Below are positions 1-7,664 of a stretch of 12,171 bases of DNA, in pieces. Made by a program: the position numbers and the translations under genes. This DNA comes from Acidobacteriaceae bacterium (GTDB lineage: Bacteria > Acidobacteriota > Terriglobia > Terriglobales > Acidobacteriaceae), in the NCBI GenBank assembly GCA_003165855.1, contig PMXH01000189.1, positions 1,096-13,266 of the forward strand, written 5' to 3'. The notes beneath the pieces were generated by a model. It made no database searches. It was not told where the DNA came from and saw only the letters and a list, made by a program, of their open reading frames with translations. How positions within the stretch are numbered: position 1 is the first letter of the stretch; each line of letters begins with the position of its first letter.

Positions 1-34
1 CAGGCGCGCGCTGGCGGGCCACTAAGGCCCACTT

Positions 35-1366
35 ATGAGGATTCTGATTGCGGAAGACGATACGGCTCTGGCCGGGTTTGTACGCCAGGGGCTGCAAGGG
101 GAGCACTACGCGGTCGACGTGGTCGAGGACGGCGAACAGGCGCGTGCCATGGGAAGCGAGTTCGACTACGATCTGGTTATCCTGGATCTGAACCTGCCGA
201 AGCTGGATGGGGTGAGCGTGTTGCGCCATCTCCGGCTGAAGCGGCCGAGCCTGCCCGTACTGGTGCTCACGCAGAGGGGCAAAGTGGAAGACCGGGTGCA
301 GTGCCTGGACACCGGCGCCGACGATTTTCTGCCCAAGCCCTTCTCCTACAGCGAACTCTCCGCCCGCATTCGAGCCTTGCTGCGGCGCAGCCACTTGCCC
401 TCGGAGTCTGTGCTGGTGGTGGAAGATCTGAAACTCGATCGCGTCGAACACCGCGCCGAACGCGCCGGCCGCCGCATCGAACTCACCGCCAAAGAGTTTT
501 CCCTGCTGGAATATCTCATGCGCAACGCCGGCCGCCAGGTCTCCCGCGCCATGATCATCGAACACGTCTGGAACCTGACCTTCGATACAACAACAAACGT
601 GGTGGATGTATACATCAACTACGCGTCGTCTCAGGTCGACCAGCGGAAGGTCGGCAGACTTGCCTTAGCCATCCAGGTGGCGTTTCAGGAGATGGGTGTT
701 TTCCCCGCCTCAACTACTCAGATTCCGCTCGACAGCAATGAGCCCATGCCTTTCAGCACGGTGCAGGCCATCGAGAACGTGAAACACAACGCTGAATTTG
801 GACGTATTGCCTCGCCTCCGGAGGATTCTCTGGCCGCCGCTTCCGACGAGACGGACCTCTCCACGCTGCAAAATGAACTGCAGCAGGCGCTCCACAATGA
901 AATTGCTTTGCACGAAGTGGCGCTGCGCCGCGAATCCGATGGCCTGGTAGTGAGCCTGCAGGAATTCGGTTTCTTCGATAGTGGCTCCGCCGCCATCAGA
1001 CCACAGTCTCTGTCGGCGCTGGATCGCATTGCCTCAATTCTGTCCATCCGCAACTGCAAGCTGCGCATCGAAGGGCACACTGACAACATCCCGATTCATA
1101 CTTCCCAGATGGAGTCCAATTGGGAACTCTCGACGGCTCGGGCCACCGAGCTGGTTCGGGTTCTAATCATAGGCCACCGCTTCGCGCCGGAAAGACTCTC
1201 GGCCGCTGGCTTTGCGGAGTATCACCCCGTCGCAAGCAACCTCACAGCCCAAGGACGGGCGCAGAACCGCCGCGTCGACATTGTGATCCTGAGCAGGCAA
1301 GGCGCAGCAATCCCGTCGTTCCCTGCCCCGGACTCCACGACCAAGCCATCGCCGTCACTCAGATGA
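35..1366 (+). CDS. Chimeric response regulator (OmpR-type, truncated) fused to MotB-like OmpA domain
   Basis: The 443-residue frame has two unrelated halves. Residues 1-115 form a receiver domain with acidic pair D8/D9, phospho-acceptor D51 in an ILDLNLP motif, T79 and K101-P102. Residues about 125-196 are an OmpR-type winged helix that stops after the recognition-helix motif NVVDVYINY, so the C-terminal wing (the usual HTVRGVGY part) is missing. From A197 the protein reads like MotB just after its single membrane helix (ASSQVDQRKVG). It continues to a complete OmpA/MotB peptidoglycan-binding domain (about 300-420) with GHTDNIPI at 347-354 and NRRVDI at 411-416. No signal peptide or membrane segment is left, so the OmpA domain would lie in the cytoplasm. 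The start at 35 has a weak TAAGG 7 nt upstream. I infer a deletion fusion or an assembly chimera; a selected functional fusion seems less likely. Confidence 0.8.
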   Translation: MRILIAEDDTALAGFVRQGLQGEHYAVDVVEDGEQARAMGSEFDYDLVILDLNLPKLDGVSVLRHLRLKRPSLPVLVLTQRGKVEDRVQCLDTGADDFLPKPFSYSELSARIRALLRRSHLPSESVLVVEDLKLDRVEHRAERAGRRIELTAKEFSLLEYLMRNAGRQVSRAMIIEHVWNLTFDTTTNVVDVYINYASSQVDQRKVGRLALAIQVAFQEMGVFPASTTQIPLDSNEPMPFSTVQAIENVKHNAEFGRIASPPEDSLAAASDETDLSTLQNELQQALHNEIALHEVALRRESDGLVVSLQEFGFFDSGSAAIRPQSLSALDRIASILSIRNCKLRIEGHTDNIPIHTSQMESNWELSTARATELVRVLIIGHRFAPERLSAAGFAEYHPVASNLTAQGRAQNRRVDIVILSRQGAAIPSFPAPDSTTKPSPSLR

Positions 1367-1442
1367 TCTGGCAGGGATTTAGGATCACAACATTGTCCTT
1401 TCCCCGACGAGGAAATCTGTCTAGCCGACGGCATGACCTTTC

Positions 1443-1668
1443 GTGACGAGCAGGGGCGCCATCTCTCGCCGCAATGTGCTGATATACTTTCAACCAGCAG
1501 CTAAACGTTGTGCCAGTCACTTCTCTAATAAGCCTTCTGCCTACCTTGCGGCTGTCTTTTTTGGGCCACTCGGAGTTCCCCTACGGCGTGAAGATGCGCG
1601 CTCCGTTCGAACTGGATTCCTACATGGACGAGGTACGCAGCCTCGTCCCGGCTAATTACCGCACATGA
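1443..1668 (+). pseudogene. cheR: Frameshifted 3' remnant of a CheR chemotaxis methyltransferase gene
   Basis: The frame of positions 1443-1532 encodes RRNVLIYFQPAAKR, which matches the conserved CRNVLIYF motif of CheR methyltransferases, followed by SHFSNK. After one extra base at about 1533 the next frame reads LLPTLRLSFLGHSE, the expected CheR block ending in LFLGHSE, and continues to a TGA at 1666-1668. That stop overlaps the cheB start (ATGA), as in a normal translationally coupled cheR-cheB pair. Only about 75 codons of an expected 260-290 remain; the N-terminal domain and the SAM-binding start of the catalytic domain are absent. The last 30 residues (FPYGVKM to the stop) do not look like a usual CheR tail and may be divergent or foreign. 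The left boundary is uncertain. Two independent motifs in the right order and spacing support the call. Confidence 0.6.
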
Positions 1669-2756
1669 ACAACGCACACAACAAATCGCAAGTACGTGTG
1701 CTCATTGTGGACGACAGCGCCTTTATGCGCACCGCGCTCTCCCGCATGCTCGGTTCCGATCCTGATCTCTGGGTCGTCGGCACCGCGGCCAGCGGGACCG
1801 AAGCCTTGCAAAGACTGGAGTCCCTCGATCCGGACGTGATTACCCTTGACGTGCTGATGCCGGGCCTCGATGGGCTGGAGACCCTCCGGCGCATCATGGC
1901 GCAGTTTCCGCGTCCGGTCATTATGGTGAGTTCGTCCACTCTGAAAGAGGCGGAAATTACTCTCGACGCGCTGGAGGCGGGAGCTTTCGACTATGTGAAT
2001 AAGCAACTCTCCTCCGCATCGCTGGAGATTCTTCACATTCGCAATGATCTCATCGCCAAGATCAAGGTTGCCGCGGAAAGGCGCAATTCCCGGGATCTGC
2101 TAAATCTTCACCGCAAGCCGCCCCGTGCGGCGGAGGTGCTTGCCCCGCTGGCGCTGCGCGAGCCCCCAGCTATCGTTGCGCTCGGAGTCTCGACCGGAGG
2201 CCCCAAAGCCTTGCAGGAAATTCTTCCGACTCTTCCGGTCGACCTTTCGGTCCCGATTCTGGTGGTGCAGCATATGCCTTCTGGCTTCACCGCTCCGTTT
2301 GTCAAACGGCTGAACAACCTTTGCGCGATTTCCATATGCGAGGCATCGCACGGGCAGGTTGTTCAGCCAGGAGTGGTTTACATTGCCCCCGCGGGATCTC
2401 ACATCACGGTGGACCGGTCGACCAATTCGCAAGGCATGATCTGGCTTTCGGACAAGCCGGAGAATCAGCCCCACGTTCCCTCGATCGACGTCATGATGCA
2501 ATCGGTCGCCGCCGCCTTTCACTCGCTCGCCATGGGAATTATCCTGACCGGCATGGGATCGGACGGAGCGCAGGGGATGGATGCCATTCATCGGGAGGGT
2601 GGTTTGACGGTGGGTCAGGACGAGCCGAGTTGCGCAGTCTACGGCATGCCTCGCGTCTGCGCGGAGATGCACATCCTCGACCGGGTCGTGCCCCTATCGC
2701 GGGTTCCGCACGAGATTCTACAAGCCACCCGCTACCGCAAGACCAGCGCGAGTTAA
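1665..2756 (+). CDS. cheB: Protein-glutamate methylesterase/deamidase CheB
   Basis: The 363 residues match full-length CheB. The N-terminal receiver domain (about 10-130) has D16/D17, phospho-acceptor D62 in TLDVLMPG and K113; the residue after this Lys is Gln, not the usual Pro. A linker of about 35 residues leads to the methylesterase domain (about 168-355). Its catalytic triad is visible as Ser176 in GVSTGGP, His203 in QHMP and Asp300 in GMGSDGAQG. CheB removes methyl groups from chemoreceptor glutamates, and can deamidate glutamines, when CheA phosphorylates its receiver. The ATG overlaps the stop of the degraded cheR upstream, so translation was once coupled. No CheA, CheW or receptor gene lies in the window. 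The 3' end overlaps the stop codon of the convergent regulator gene by 3 bp. Confidence 0.95.
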   Translation: MNNAHNKSQVRVLIVDDSAFMRTALSRMLGSDPDLWVVGTAASGTEALQRLESLDPDVITLDVLMPGLDGLETLRRIMAQFPRPVIMVSSSTLKEAEITLDALEAGAFDYVNKQLSSASLEILHIRNDLIAKIKVAAERRNSRDLLNLHRKPPRAAEVLAPLALREPPAIVALGVSTGGPKALQEILPTLPVDLSVPILVVQHMPSGFTAPFVKRLNNLCAISICEASHGQVVQPGVVYIAPAGSHITVDRSTNSQGMIWLSDKPENQPHVPSIDVMMQSVAAAFHSLAMGIILTGMGSDGAQGMDAIHREGGLTVGQDEPSCAVYGMPRVCAEMHILDRVVPLSRVPHEILQATRYRKTSAS

Positions 2757-3298
2757 GCCGGCGCTCCCCAATCAAACGGATCCATGTCCAAGACTTCTCG
2801 CACCCTGCTCAACAGCATGGGGAGGGAAAAGGGTTTGGCCAGGTATTTCTTGCCATAAGAAGATAGCTGACACAATGCGAGCTGTTCCACATAGCCGCTC
2901 ATCAGCAGAACCCGGATGTGAGGACACAAAACCAGGAGTTCGTTCGCCAGTTCGTGGCCGCCGATTCCTGGCATGACGAGATCGGCGAGAAGCAAGTCCA
3001 CCTGCTCCCCACATTTGCGGTGAGCTTCTAGTGCCTGAGCTGCGCTGCCAGCGATCACGACTCTGTATCCGGCCGACTCGAGGGCTTCACCGGCCGCCTT
3101 CCGTACAAATGCTTCATCTTCGGCCAGAAGAATGGTCTCTTTCCCGCCGCACTGCTGTGTGTCCGCAGATGCGGCGCCGATCGTTACTTCGAGAGAGGCT
3201 TCGAGGGAGGGTTCGACGGAGGCCAGAGACGCAATGTCCGGCAGACTCGCGGCTCTCCTCTCGTAACGCGTGTCCTCGACTCGGGCCCGAGAATTCAA
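2753..3298 (-). CDS. Stand-alone receiver-domain response regulator (TTG start)
   Basis: The 181-residue product has an unstructured-looking N-terminal extension (1-53) and one receiver domain (about 54-172). The domain has the acidic cluster E60-D61-E62, phospho-acceptor D106 in LLLADLVMPG, S134 in LMSGY and K155-P156-F157. There is no output domain. The lead-in KETILLAEDE resembles the C-terminal receiver of hybrid histidine kinases, so it may act as a phosphate shuttle or CheY-like diffusible regulator; its partner kinase is not in the window. The start is TTG, chosen because a full AGGAGG lies 7 nt upstream. The gene converges on cheB, and the stop codons share the palindrome TTAA at 2753-2756. 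Its nearest upstream neighbour on the same strand is the M1 peptidase gene, about 230 bp away, so it probably has its own promoter, which I could not place. Confidence 0.85.
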   Translation of the reverse strand: MNSRARVEDTRYERRAASLPDIASLASVEPSLEASLEVTIGAASADTQQCGGKETILLAEDEAFVRKAAGEALESAGYRVVIAGSAAQALEAHRKCGEQVDLLLADLVMPGIGGHELANELLVLCPHIRVLLMSGYVEQLALCQLSSYGKKYLAKPFSLPMLLSRVREVLDMDPFDWGAPA

Positions 3299-3305
3299 TT
3301 TTCTT

Positions 3306-3311
3306 CCTCCT
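3306..3311 (-). promoter_or_regulatory. Strong Shine-Dalgarno for the TTG-started regulator
   Basis: On the minus strand the sequence reads AGGAGG followed by 7 nt (AAGAAAA) and TTG. This is the best ribosome binding site in the window. It decides the TTG start of the receiver-domain gene over any later codon. Confidence 0.75.
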
Positions 3312-3530
3312 AACTATGCGTGCTGTCCAGCAGATTCGTGGCCATCCGTCTTTTCCAAGGCAATGAGCTGTAAGCAAAAGAACTCCCATCACTTAGCTCG
3401 GGGAGACACCATCGTTGGGAGGTCTTTCTGACAACTACATGGTCCATTCCGGGACTGCGCGACGCAACGGGTCCCAATGTGGGAGACTGAAACGGATTCC
3501 GCCTGCTTCTCGCGAACCGTGGCGGTTTTG
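3312..3530. other. Intergenic stretch between regulator and M1 peptidase genes
   Basis: About 220 bp with no convincing gene. Minus-strand frames here start only with rare codons and show no recognisable motif. A 5-bp stem (AACCG, loop TGG, CGGTT, then TT) lies at about 3514-3528 on the plus strand just past the M1 stop codon. It is too short to call a terminator. The stretch should hold the end of the M1 transcript and the promoter of the regulator gene; I see no clear -35/-10 pair. Confidence 0.4.
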
Positions 3531-6143
3531 TTACTTCGGGCTGGTGAGGATGGTTCCGTTCGGATCCAGCAAGAGCTTGCGGGTTCCCGCCGGCGCAGAT
3601 AAGCGAAACGGAGTTTCCGCTCCGTCGGCAAATACTCGTCCTAGCAGCACAGGGGTCTTTCCGGCGGCCACTGCATAGAGAGGCACGGACGTGACTAGGT
3701 CTACCGGTGCGTCCTTCTGCCGTATGATCCCGGTCACGACCGTAGCGTTCGCCTTGGCTGCGAACTTGACGTTCTGCAACTCCAGCCTGGGCAAAGAAGT
3801 GCCGTTCACCCAGCCATCCAGGAACCAGTCGAGTGAAGCTTTGCCTTCATATCGCAACGACGGCGGAAGATCCTCGGCAAAAACATTCAGCAGTTCCCGA
3901 GTGCTGATGGCTTTTCCTTCGTAGCGCTCGCGAACTTTGCGCAACGAACGAACGAAGGGCTCCTCGAGTCCGCCGCGACTCGCATCCTTTCGCTCAACCT
4001 CCGTTGCGGTGTCCTGCAACATCGAACGCAGCATGTGGAACAGCCACGTCCCTCGTCCATAAGTGATGGCTTCATAGCCTTCGGGAAAATGGGACGAAAG
4101 CAGACGGCTTCCCAAGGTTACAGGTCCGGCGTCTTTCGGAAGATTGCCGTTCTTATCTTTCGCGACCAGATCCTGTCGATATTTCTCCATGGTCTGGCGA
4201 AAACTCGCTGGATTGTTTTCCTGCAGAATCATCAACGAACAATAATTCGCCAATCCTTCCGAAAACCACTGATCACGGTAGGTGCTCCAGGTGACCAGGT
4301 CTCCCCACCACTGATGCGCGGCTTCATGTGCGGGGACTTGTTGGTCAAGCAGTGTGCCCGCGGCACTCATGTGGAGTTCCTCGCGTTCCTCTCGACTCAG
4401 AAAAGCATAGGAAGACAGGAAGATCAACCCGGGCCACCCTTGGCTTTCCCGCCCCGGCAGCTGAGTCAAAGCAAGTTTGCTGTAGGGGAACGGGCCGAAT
4501 CGCTCAGCGTAGTAACGAATCGCCCGAGCAGTAAACTCGGCCACGGCTGTCGCGTTCCGCGCTGGCGAGGGTGCGGGTGGAGCGATCAACGGCATGGGCA
4601 TCTTGCGCGGGGACACCCTCGAGTCGGATTGAACCTGGGGCGGTGGTGTAAGGAAGTCTCGTTCCACGCCCGGCGTCGCGTAGGCTTCCACATTAACATT
4701 CCCCGCTTGCGCCGAGCCTCGAACATACTTGCCAAGGTCGAAGCCAGCGACGGGGATGGGTCTTTCCGAGACCCAACGCGATACTTGCTCTTCGCCAGCG
4801 CTCTGCGGCGCGGTTTGTGCGGGAGCTTTGGATGACGTTGACGGGGGCACTGGCTTGCCCGTCGCCACCAGAATCCACCCAGACGGATAACGAAAAGTAA
4901 GATCGAAATCGGACATCGCCAGCCCCCGATTTGGATACCATGTGCCGCGCGCACCTACGTAGAGCAGTCCGCTGCCAGCTTCGGCCAACACTTCTCCAGC
5001 GTAGACGAAGCGCAAGTTGATGGTCTGTCCTTTCTTTGCCGGTTCGTTCAGAATCACGGCTACCTGATCATTTCCCCGGCGCGCCAGCTGCGTTCCCTCC
5101 ACTGCTGGGTTTTGGATGTATTCCACCGCTCGCCCGTCCTGCTCTACGGTTTGAATCTTCAGAAAGCGCGACAATTCGAACACTAGGAAACGCGATCCGT
5201 CCCGCATCACATCGAGATGCAGTTTCACCACGGCATCCAGCTGCTTGGGTGGTCTCACCCGCGCATCGATCACATAATCGCGCACGAGGATGGGATCTTC
5301 ACGAGCCGTTGTGTCTGCCAGCGATGTCGGAAGGTTCTGTCCCTGACCGGACCGCGCGCCCTGCCCCGCACCTTCGATCGAGAATGAAGTCCAGACGTCG
5401 TAGTACAGACCCCCCTTTTCAGCGGTCTTGTTTTGCCCGGCTTCAACTTGTTCCCTTGCGACCGAGTCGAAGAGAATGTCGAAGATACCGAGCTTGTTCC
5501 CCTGCAGCCGGGCGTGCAACATGCGATCAGCGGAATCCGCGCTTCTCGGGGCTGAAGAATCCTGCGAACTCCCACCCTGGACCGGAAGCATTTCACTAAA
5601 ACTCGCCAGCAGTCTCATGGCGTCCGCCTGGGCTAGGTTGCGCGCCGTCTCGTTCCACCGGGCAACAAATTCCTGTGCATCCTCCGGCGCCCTGAGGCTG
5701 GGCTGCAGCTCAGCGGCGGTGTTGTCGTTGAAGCGGAAGTACGCGGTCGTGAACCGCTCTTCCAGAATCGCCATCCCCGTGAAGAGGCTCATCGACTTTC
5801 GTTCCACGTCGTTGGGTGGGACCAGCAACACTTCGCCATCGCCCTCAAAAAAGGCTCCGGTAATCCTGCCCAACACATCCTGGGTGAAGGCAATCGTGCC
5901 GTCCTCCAGTGTGATATGGATCGAGGGCCGATCCAGTGAACCATCTCGCACTTTGAAGACTCGCGTAGGATCGAGCCCGACGCTGCTCAGTTGCAAGTAG
6001 AGCGACTCCGCCGGTCCTGGTCGGTGCGACGGTGCCGGAACCACCGGTGTTTGCGCACTCGACGCCAGGGGAAATGCCAGAACTGACAGGCACATCGCCA
6101 GCGCGATTCCAAATCCGCCCCGTGCGGGCGGTACTTTCGTCAC
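3531..6143 (-). CDS. Secreted M1-family zinc metallopeptidase
   Basis: From the GTG at 6143 the product is 870 residues. A signal peptide fits residues 1-30 (basic start, hydrophobic run IALAMCLSVLAF, cleavage after ASSA). The M1 (gluzincin) catalytic centre is clear: HEAAHQWWG with zinc ligands H606 and H610 and catalytic E607, third ligand E629 in SEGLANY, and the likely transition-state Tyr695 in ITYGRGTWLFHMLR. The aminopeptidase GAMEN element is not conserved; the aligned stretch at about 562-573 reads PGRESQGWPGL. Substrate-end specificity may therefore differ from classical aminopeptidases. A large N-terminal part (about 31-290) has no motif I recognise. The frame extends further upstream to 6305, but that would bury the signal peptide and overlap the divergent gene. 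The GTG at 6143 has TGGAGG 11 nt upstream; a GTG at 6161 is the alternative. Exported and probably periplasmic. Confidence 0.87.
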   Translation of the reverse strand: MTKVPPARGGFGIALAMCLSVLAFPLASSAQTPVVPAPSHRPGPAESLYLQLSSVGLDPTRVFKVRDGSLDRPSIHITLEDGTIAFTQDVLGRITGAFFEGDGEVLLVPPNDVERKSMSLFTGMAILEERFTTAYFRFNDNTAAELQPSLRAPEDAQEFVARWNETARNLAQADAMRLLASFSEMLPVQGGSSQDSSAPRSADSADRMLHARLQGNKLGIFDILFDSVAREQVEAGQNKTAEKGGLYYDVWTSFSIEGAGQGARSGQGQNLPTSLADTTAREDPILVRDYVIDARVRPPKQLDAVVKLHLDVMRDGSRFLVFELSRFLKIQTVEQDGRAVEYIQNPAVEGTQLARRGNDQVAVILNEPAKKGQTINLRFVYAGEVLAEAGSGLLYVGARGTWYPNRGLAMSDFDLTFRYPSGWILVATGKPVPPSTSSKAPAQTAPQSAGEEQVSRWVSERPIPVAGFDLGKYVRGSAQAGNVNVEAYATPGVERDFLTPPPQVQSDSRVSPRKMPMPLIAPPAPSPARNATAVAEFTARAIRYYAERFGPFPYSKLALTQLPGRESQGWPGLIFLSSYAFLSREEREELHMSAAGTLLDQQVPAHEAAHQWWGDLVTWSTYRDQWFSEGLANYCSLMILQENNPASFRQTMEKYRQDLVAKDKNGNLPKDAGPVTLGSRLLSSHFPEGYEAITYGRGTWLFHMLRSMLQDTATEVERKDASRGGLEEPFVRSLRKVRERYEGKAISTRELLNVFAEDLPPSLRYEGKASLDWFLDGWVNGTSLPRLELQNVKFAAKANATVVTGIIRQKDAPVDLVTSVPLYAVAAGKTPVLLGRVFADGAETPFRLSAPAGTRKLLLDPNGTILTSPK

Positions 6144-6154
6144 GTAAATGGGTG

Positions 6155-6160
6155 CCTCCA
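6155..6160 (-). promoter_or_regulatory. Shine-Dalgarno TGGAGG for the M1 peptidase GTG start
   Basis: On the minus strand TGGAGG precedes the GTG at 6143 by 11 nt, slightly long but usable. It supports starting the protein directly at the signal peptide and not at the far upstream codon of the open frame. Confidence 0.45.
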
Positions 6161-6163
6161 CGT

Positions 6164-6172
6164 TGCTAGAAT
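6164..6172 (+). promoter_or_regulatory. Extended -10 promoter for the TPR metallopeptidase gene, possibly leaderless
   Basis: TGC directly followed by TAGAAT forms an extended -10 element (TGn plus five of six matches to TATAAT). Transcription would begin about 7-9 nt further on, at about 6179-6181, where the ATG of the plus-strand gene lies. No Shine-Dalgarno is visible before that ATG, which fits a leaderless mRNA. No good -35 is seen, as expected for an extended -10 type. Confidence 0.4.
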
Positions 6173-6180
6173 GCGCTTGA

Positions 6181-7608
6181 ATGCGTTTCCGTGTCACTAC
6201 CTTAATAATCACGTGGGGAATGCTCGCCTTGGCGGCATCGGCTGATACCATCCATTTGAAGAATGGCCGGACCATCCTCGCCGACCACGTCCGCGAAAAT
6301 GGCAACCGTTATGAATACGACATCGGCGACGACAGTTATGCCATTCCCAAGAGTTCGGTAGACCGCGTCGAAGCCGGCGGCATGGCCGCCACTAATAACG
6401 TCTCTTCTGGTGCAACCAAGGGTGTGAGCGATCTGCCGGTTTTTGCCCCGGCGGATAGTCTTGCGAACGAGGGCGACCTTCCCAAGACAATCGTTAAGGA
6501 CGGCAAGGTTGACCCCGACGCTCTTGCCAAGCTTGAAGGCAAGGGAAATGTAGACTTAAGCGCAACGGCTGACTTCATTGCCGGAAAGTTTGAATTCGAA
6601 CATGGCAACATCGATCAGGCCCGCCATTACTTCGACAGCGCCCTCCACTTCCAGCCGGAGAACTCAACCGTCCTTATCTACTACGCGGCCCTGCTGGTGC
6701 GCATGGGGAACGCTTCGCAGGCGCTCTCGTATGCTCAGCGCGCCGTGAGCGCGGCTCCCCAGTCACCCGATGCCTACACCGTGCTCGGCTACGCGCAGCA
6801 GGCTTGCGACCGCACCAAAGACGCCGTCGCTTCGTGGAAGCATTCCCTCGAACTGCGTCCCGATCCTACCGTCCAGCAATACCTGGCAAAAGCGCAGCGC
6901 GAGCAAAACGTGGAGACCGATTTCGCCCAGCGCGAAAGCAGCCATTTCGTGCTGCACTACGAGGGTAAGCAGACTTCCGAAGCATTCCGCGGGCAGATCC
7001 TGGGCGCGCTCGAATCCGACTACAATGACCTGGCTCGTGATCTGGGCACGCCGCCCCGCGACAACATCCTGGTAACGCTCTACACCGAGCAGGCTTTCTT
7101 TGACGTTACGCGTGCGCCTTCCTGGTCGGGAGCCCTCAACGACGGCAAGCTCCGCATCCCCATCAGCGGCCTCAATTCCGTGACGCCCGAGTTGGCGCGG
7201 GTTTTGAAGCATGAACTCGCCCACTCGTTCATTAATCAGCTTTCCGGTGGGCGCTGTCCGCCCTGGCTGCACGAGGGCATTGCCCAGCTTCTTGAACCCA
7301 AGACCCTGGGCAGCGACGGACACCAATTGGCTCTGTTATTCAAGTCGCAACGCAACATCCCGCTGAATGTTCTGGAAGGCAGTTTCATGCGCTTCTCTGG
7401 CACGGAAGCCTACCTGGCCTACGCGGAGTCTCTGGCTGCGGTTTCCTACATCAACGATTCTTACGGCCTGGGCGACATCCAGAGAATTCTGCAGCGCCTC
7501 AGCGAGGGCAGTTCCACTGAAGCCGCCTTGCGCGCAACCATCCACTCTGACTACGGCCAACTCGAGTCCGAGACGGGTAAATACCTCAGCGACAAATACG
7601 GTGATTAG
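6181..7608 (+). CDS. Secreted TPR-containing MA-clan zinc metallopeptidase (Peptidase_MA-like)
   Basis: The 475-residue product starts with a signal peptide (1-21, hydrophobic LIITWGMLALAASA, cleavage before DT). A short beta-rich segment follows (about 22-64, DTIHLKNGRTILADHV), then a linker, TPR-like helical repeats (about 128-240, for example GNIDQARHYFDSALHFQPEN and NASQALSYAQRAVSAAPQSP) and a C-terminal metallopeptidase-like domain (about 250-470). That domain carries HELAH with H344, E345 and H348, and a third ligand E365 in WLHEGIAQ, the usual HExxH plus Glu layout of gluzincins. The N-terminal segment and the TPRs suggest an exported protein that binds partner proteins. The substrate is unknown. 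It is divergent from the M1 peptidase gene with 37 bp between start codons and lies 56 bp before a phosphatase gene on the same strand. Confidence 0.85.
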   Translation: MRFRVTTLIITWGMLALAASADTIHLKNGRTILADHVRENGNRYEYDIGDDSYAIPKSSVDRVEAGGMAATNNVSSGATKGVSDLPVFAPADSLANEGDLPKTIVKDGKVDPDALAKLEGKGNVDLSATADFIAGKFEFEHGNIDQARHYFDSALHFQPENSTVLIYYAALLVRMGNASQALSYAQRAVSAAPQSPDAYTVLGYAQQACDRTKDAVASWKHSLELRPDPTVQQYLAKAQREQNVETDFAQRESSHFVLHYEGKQTSEAFRGQILGALESDYNDLARDLGTPPRDNILVTLYTEQAFFDVTRAPSWSGALNDGKLRIPISGLNSVTPELARVLKHELAHSFINQLSGGRCPPWLHEGIAQLLEPKTLGSDGHQLALLFKSQRNIPLNVLEGSFMRFSGTEAYLAYAESLAAVSYINDSYGLGDIQRILQRLSEGSSTEAALRATIHSDYGQLESETGKYLSDKYGD

Positions 7609-7664
7609 TGCATTTGCCCGTCGCCATCGCTTGTGCTACTTTCGGCTCTTAGTTCACCCATCGA

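Noticed and set aside
1443..1655. An intact 70-codon gene
   Set aside because: Its first half matches a CheR motif in mid-domain and its second half has no CheR similarity in that frame, while the adjacent frame does. This is a frameshifted remnant, not a small gene.
2100..2866. Overlapping frames of 181-190 codons inside and after cheB
   Set aside because: Out-of-frame or antisense shadows of cheB, whose catalytic residues are complete.
3514..3528. Short hairpin as terminator of the M1 peptidase gene
   Set aside because: The stem is only 5 bp, and its T-run lies on the wrong strand for the minus-strand gene.
4035..4835. A 266-codon plus-strand frame
   Set aside because: Antisense to the catalytic half of the M1 peptidase, with no motif of its own.
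6144..6305. Extension of the M1 peptidase to an upstream start at 6305
   Set aside because: It would add 54 residues before a well-formed signal peptide and overlap the divergent metallopeptidase gene; GTG 6143 has a Shine-Dalgarno.
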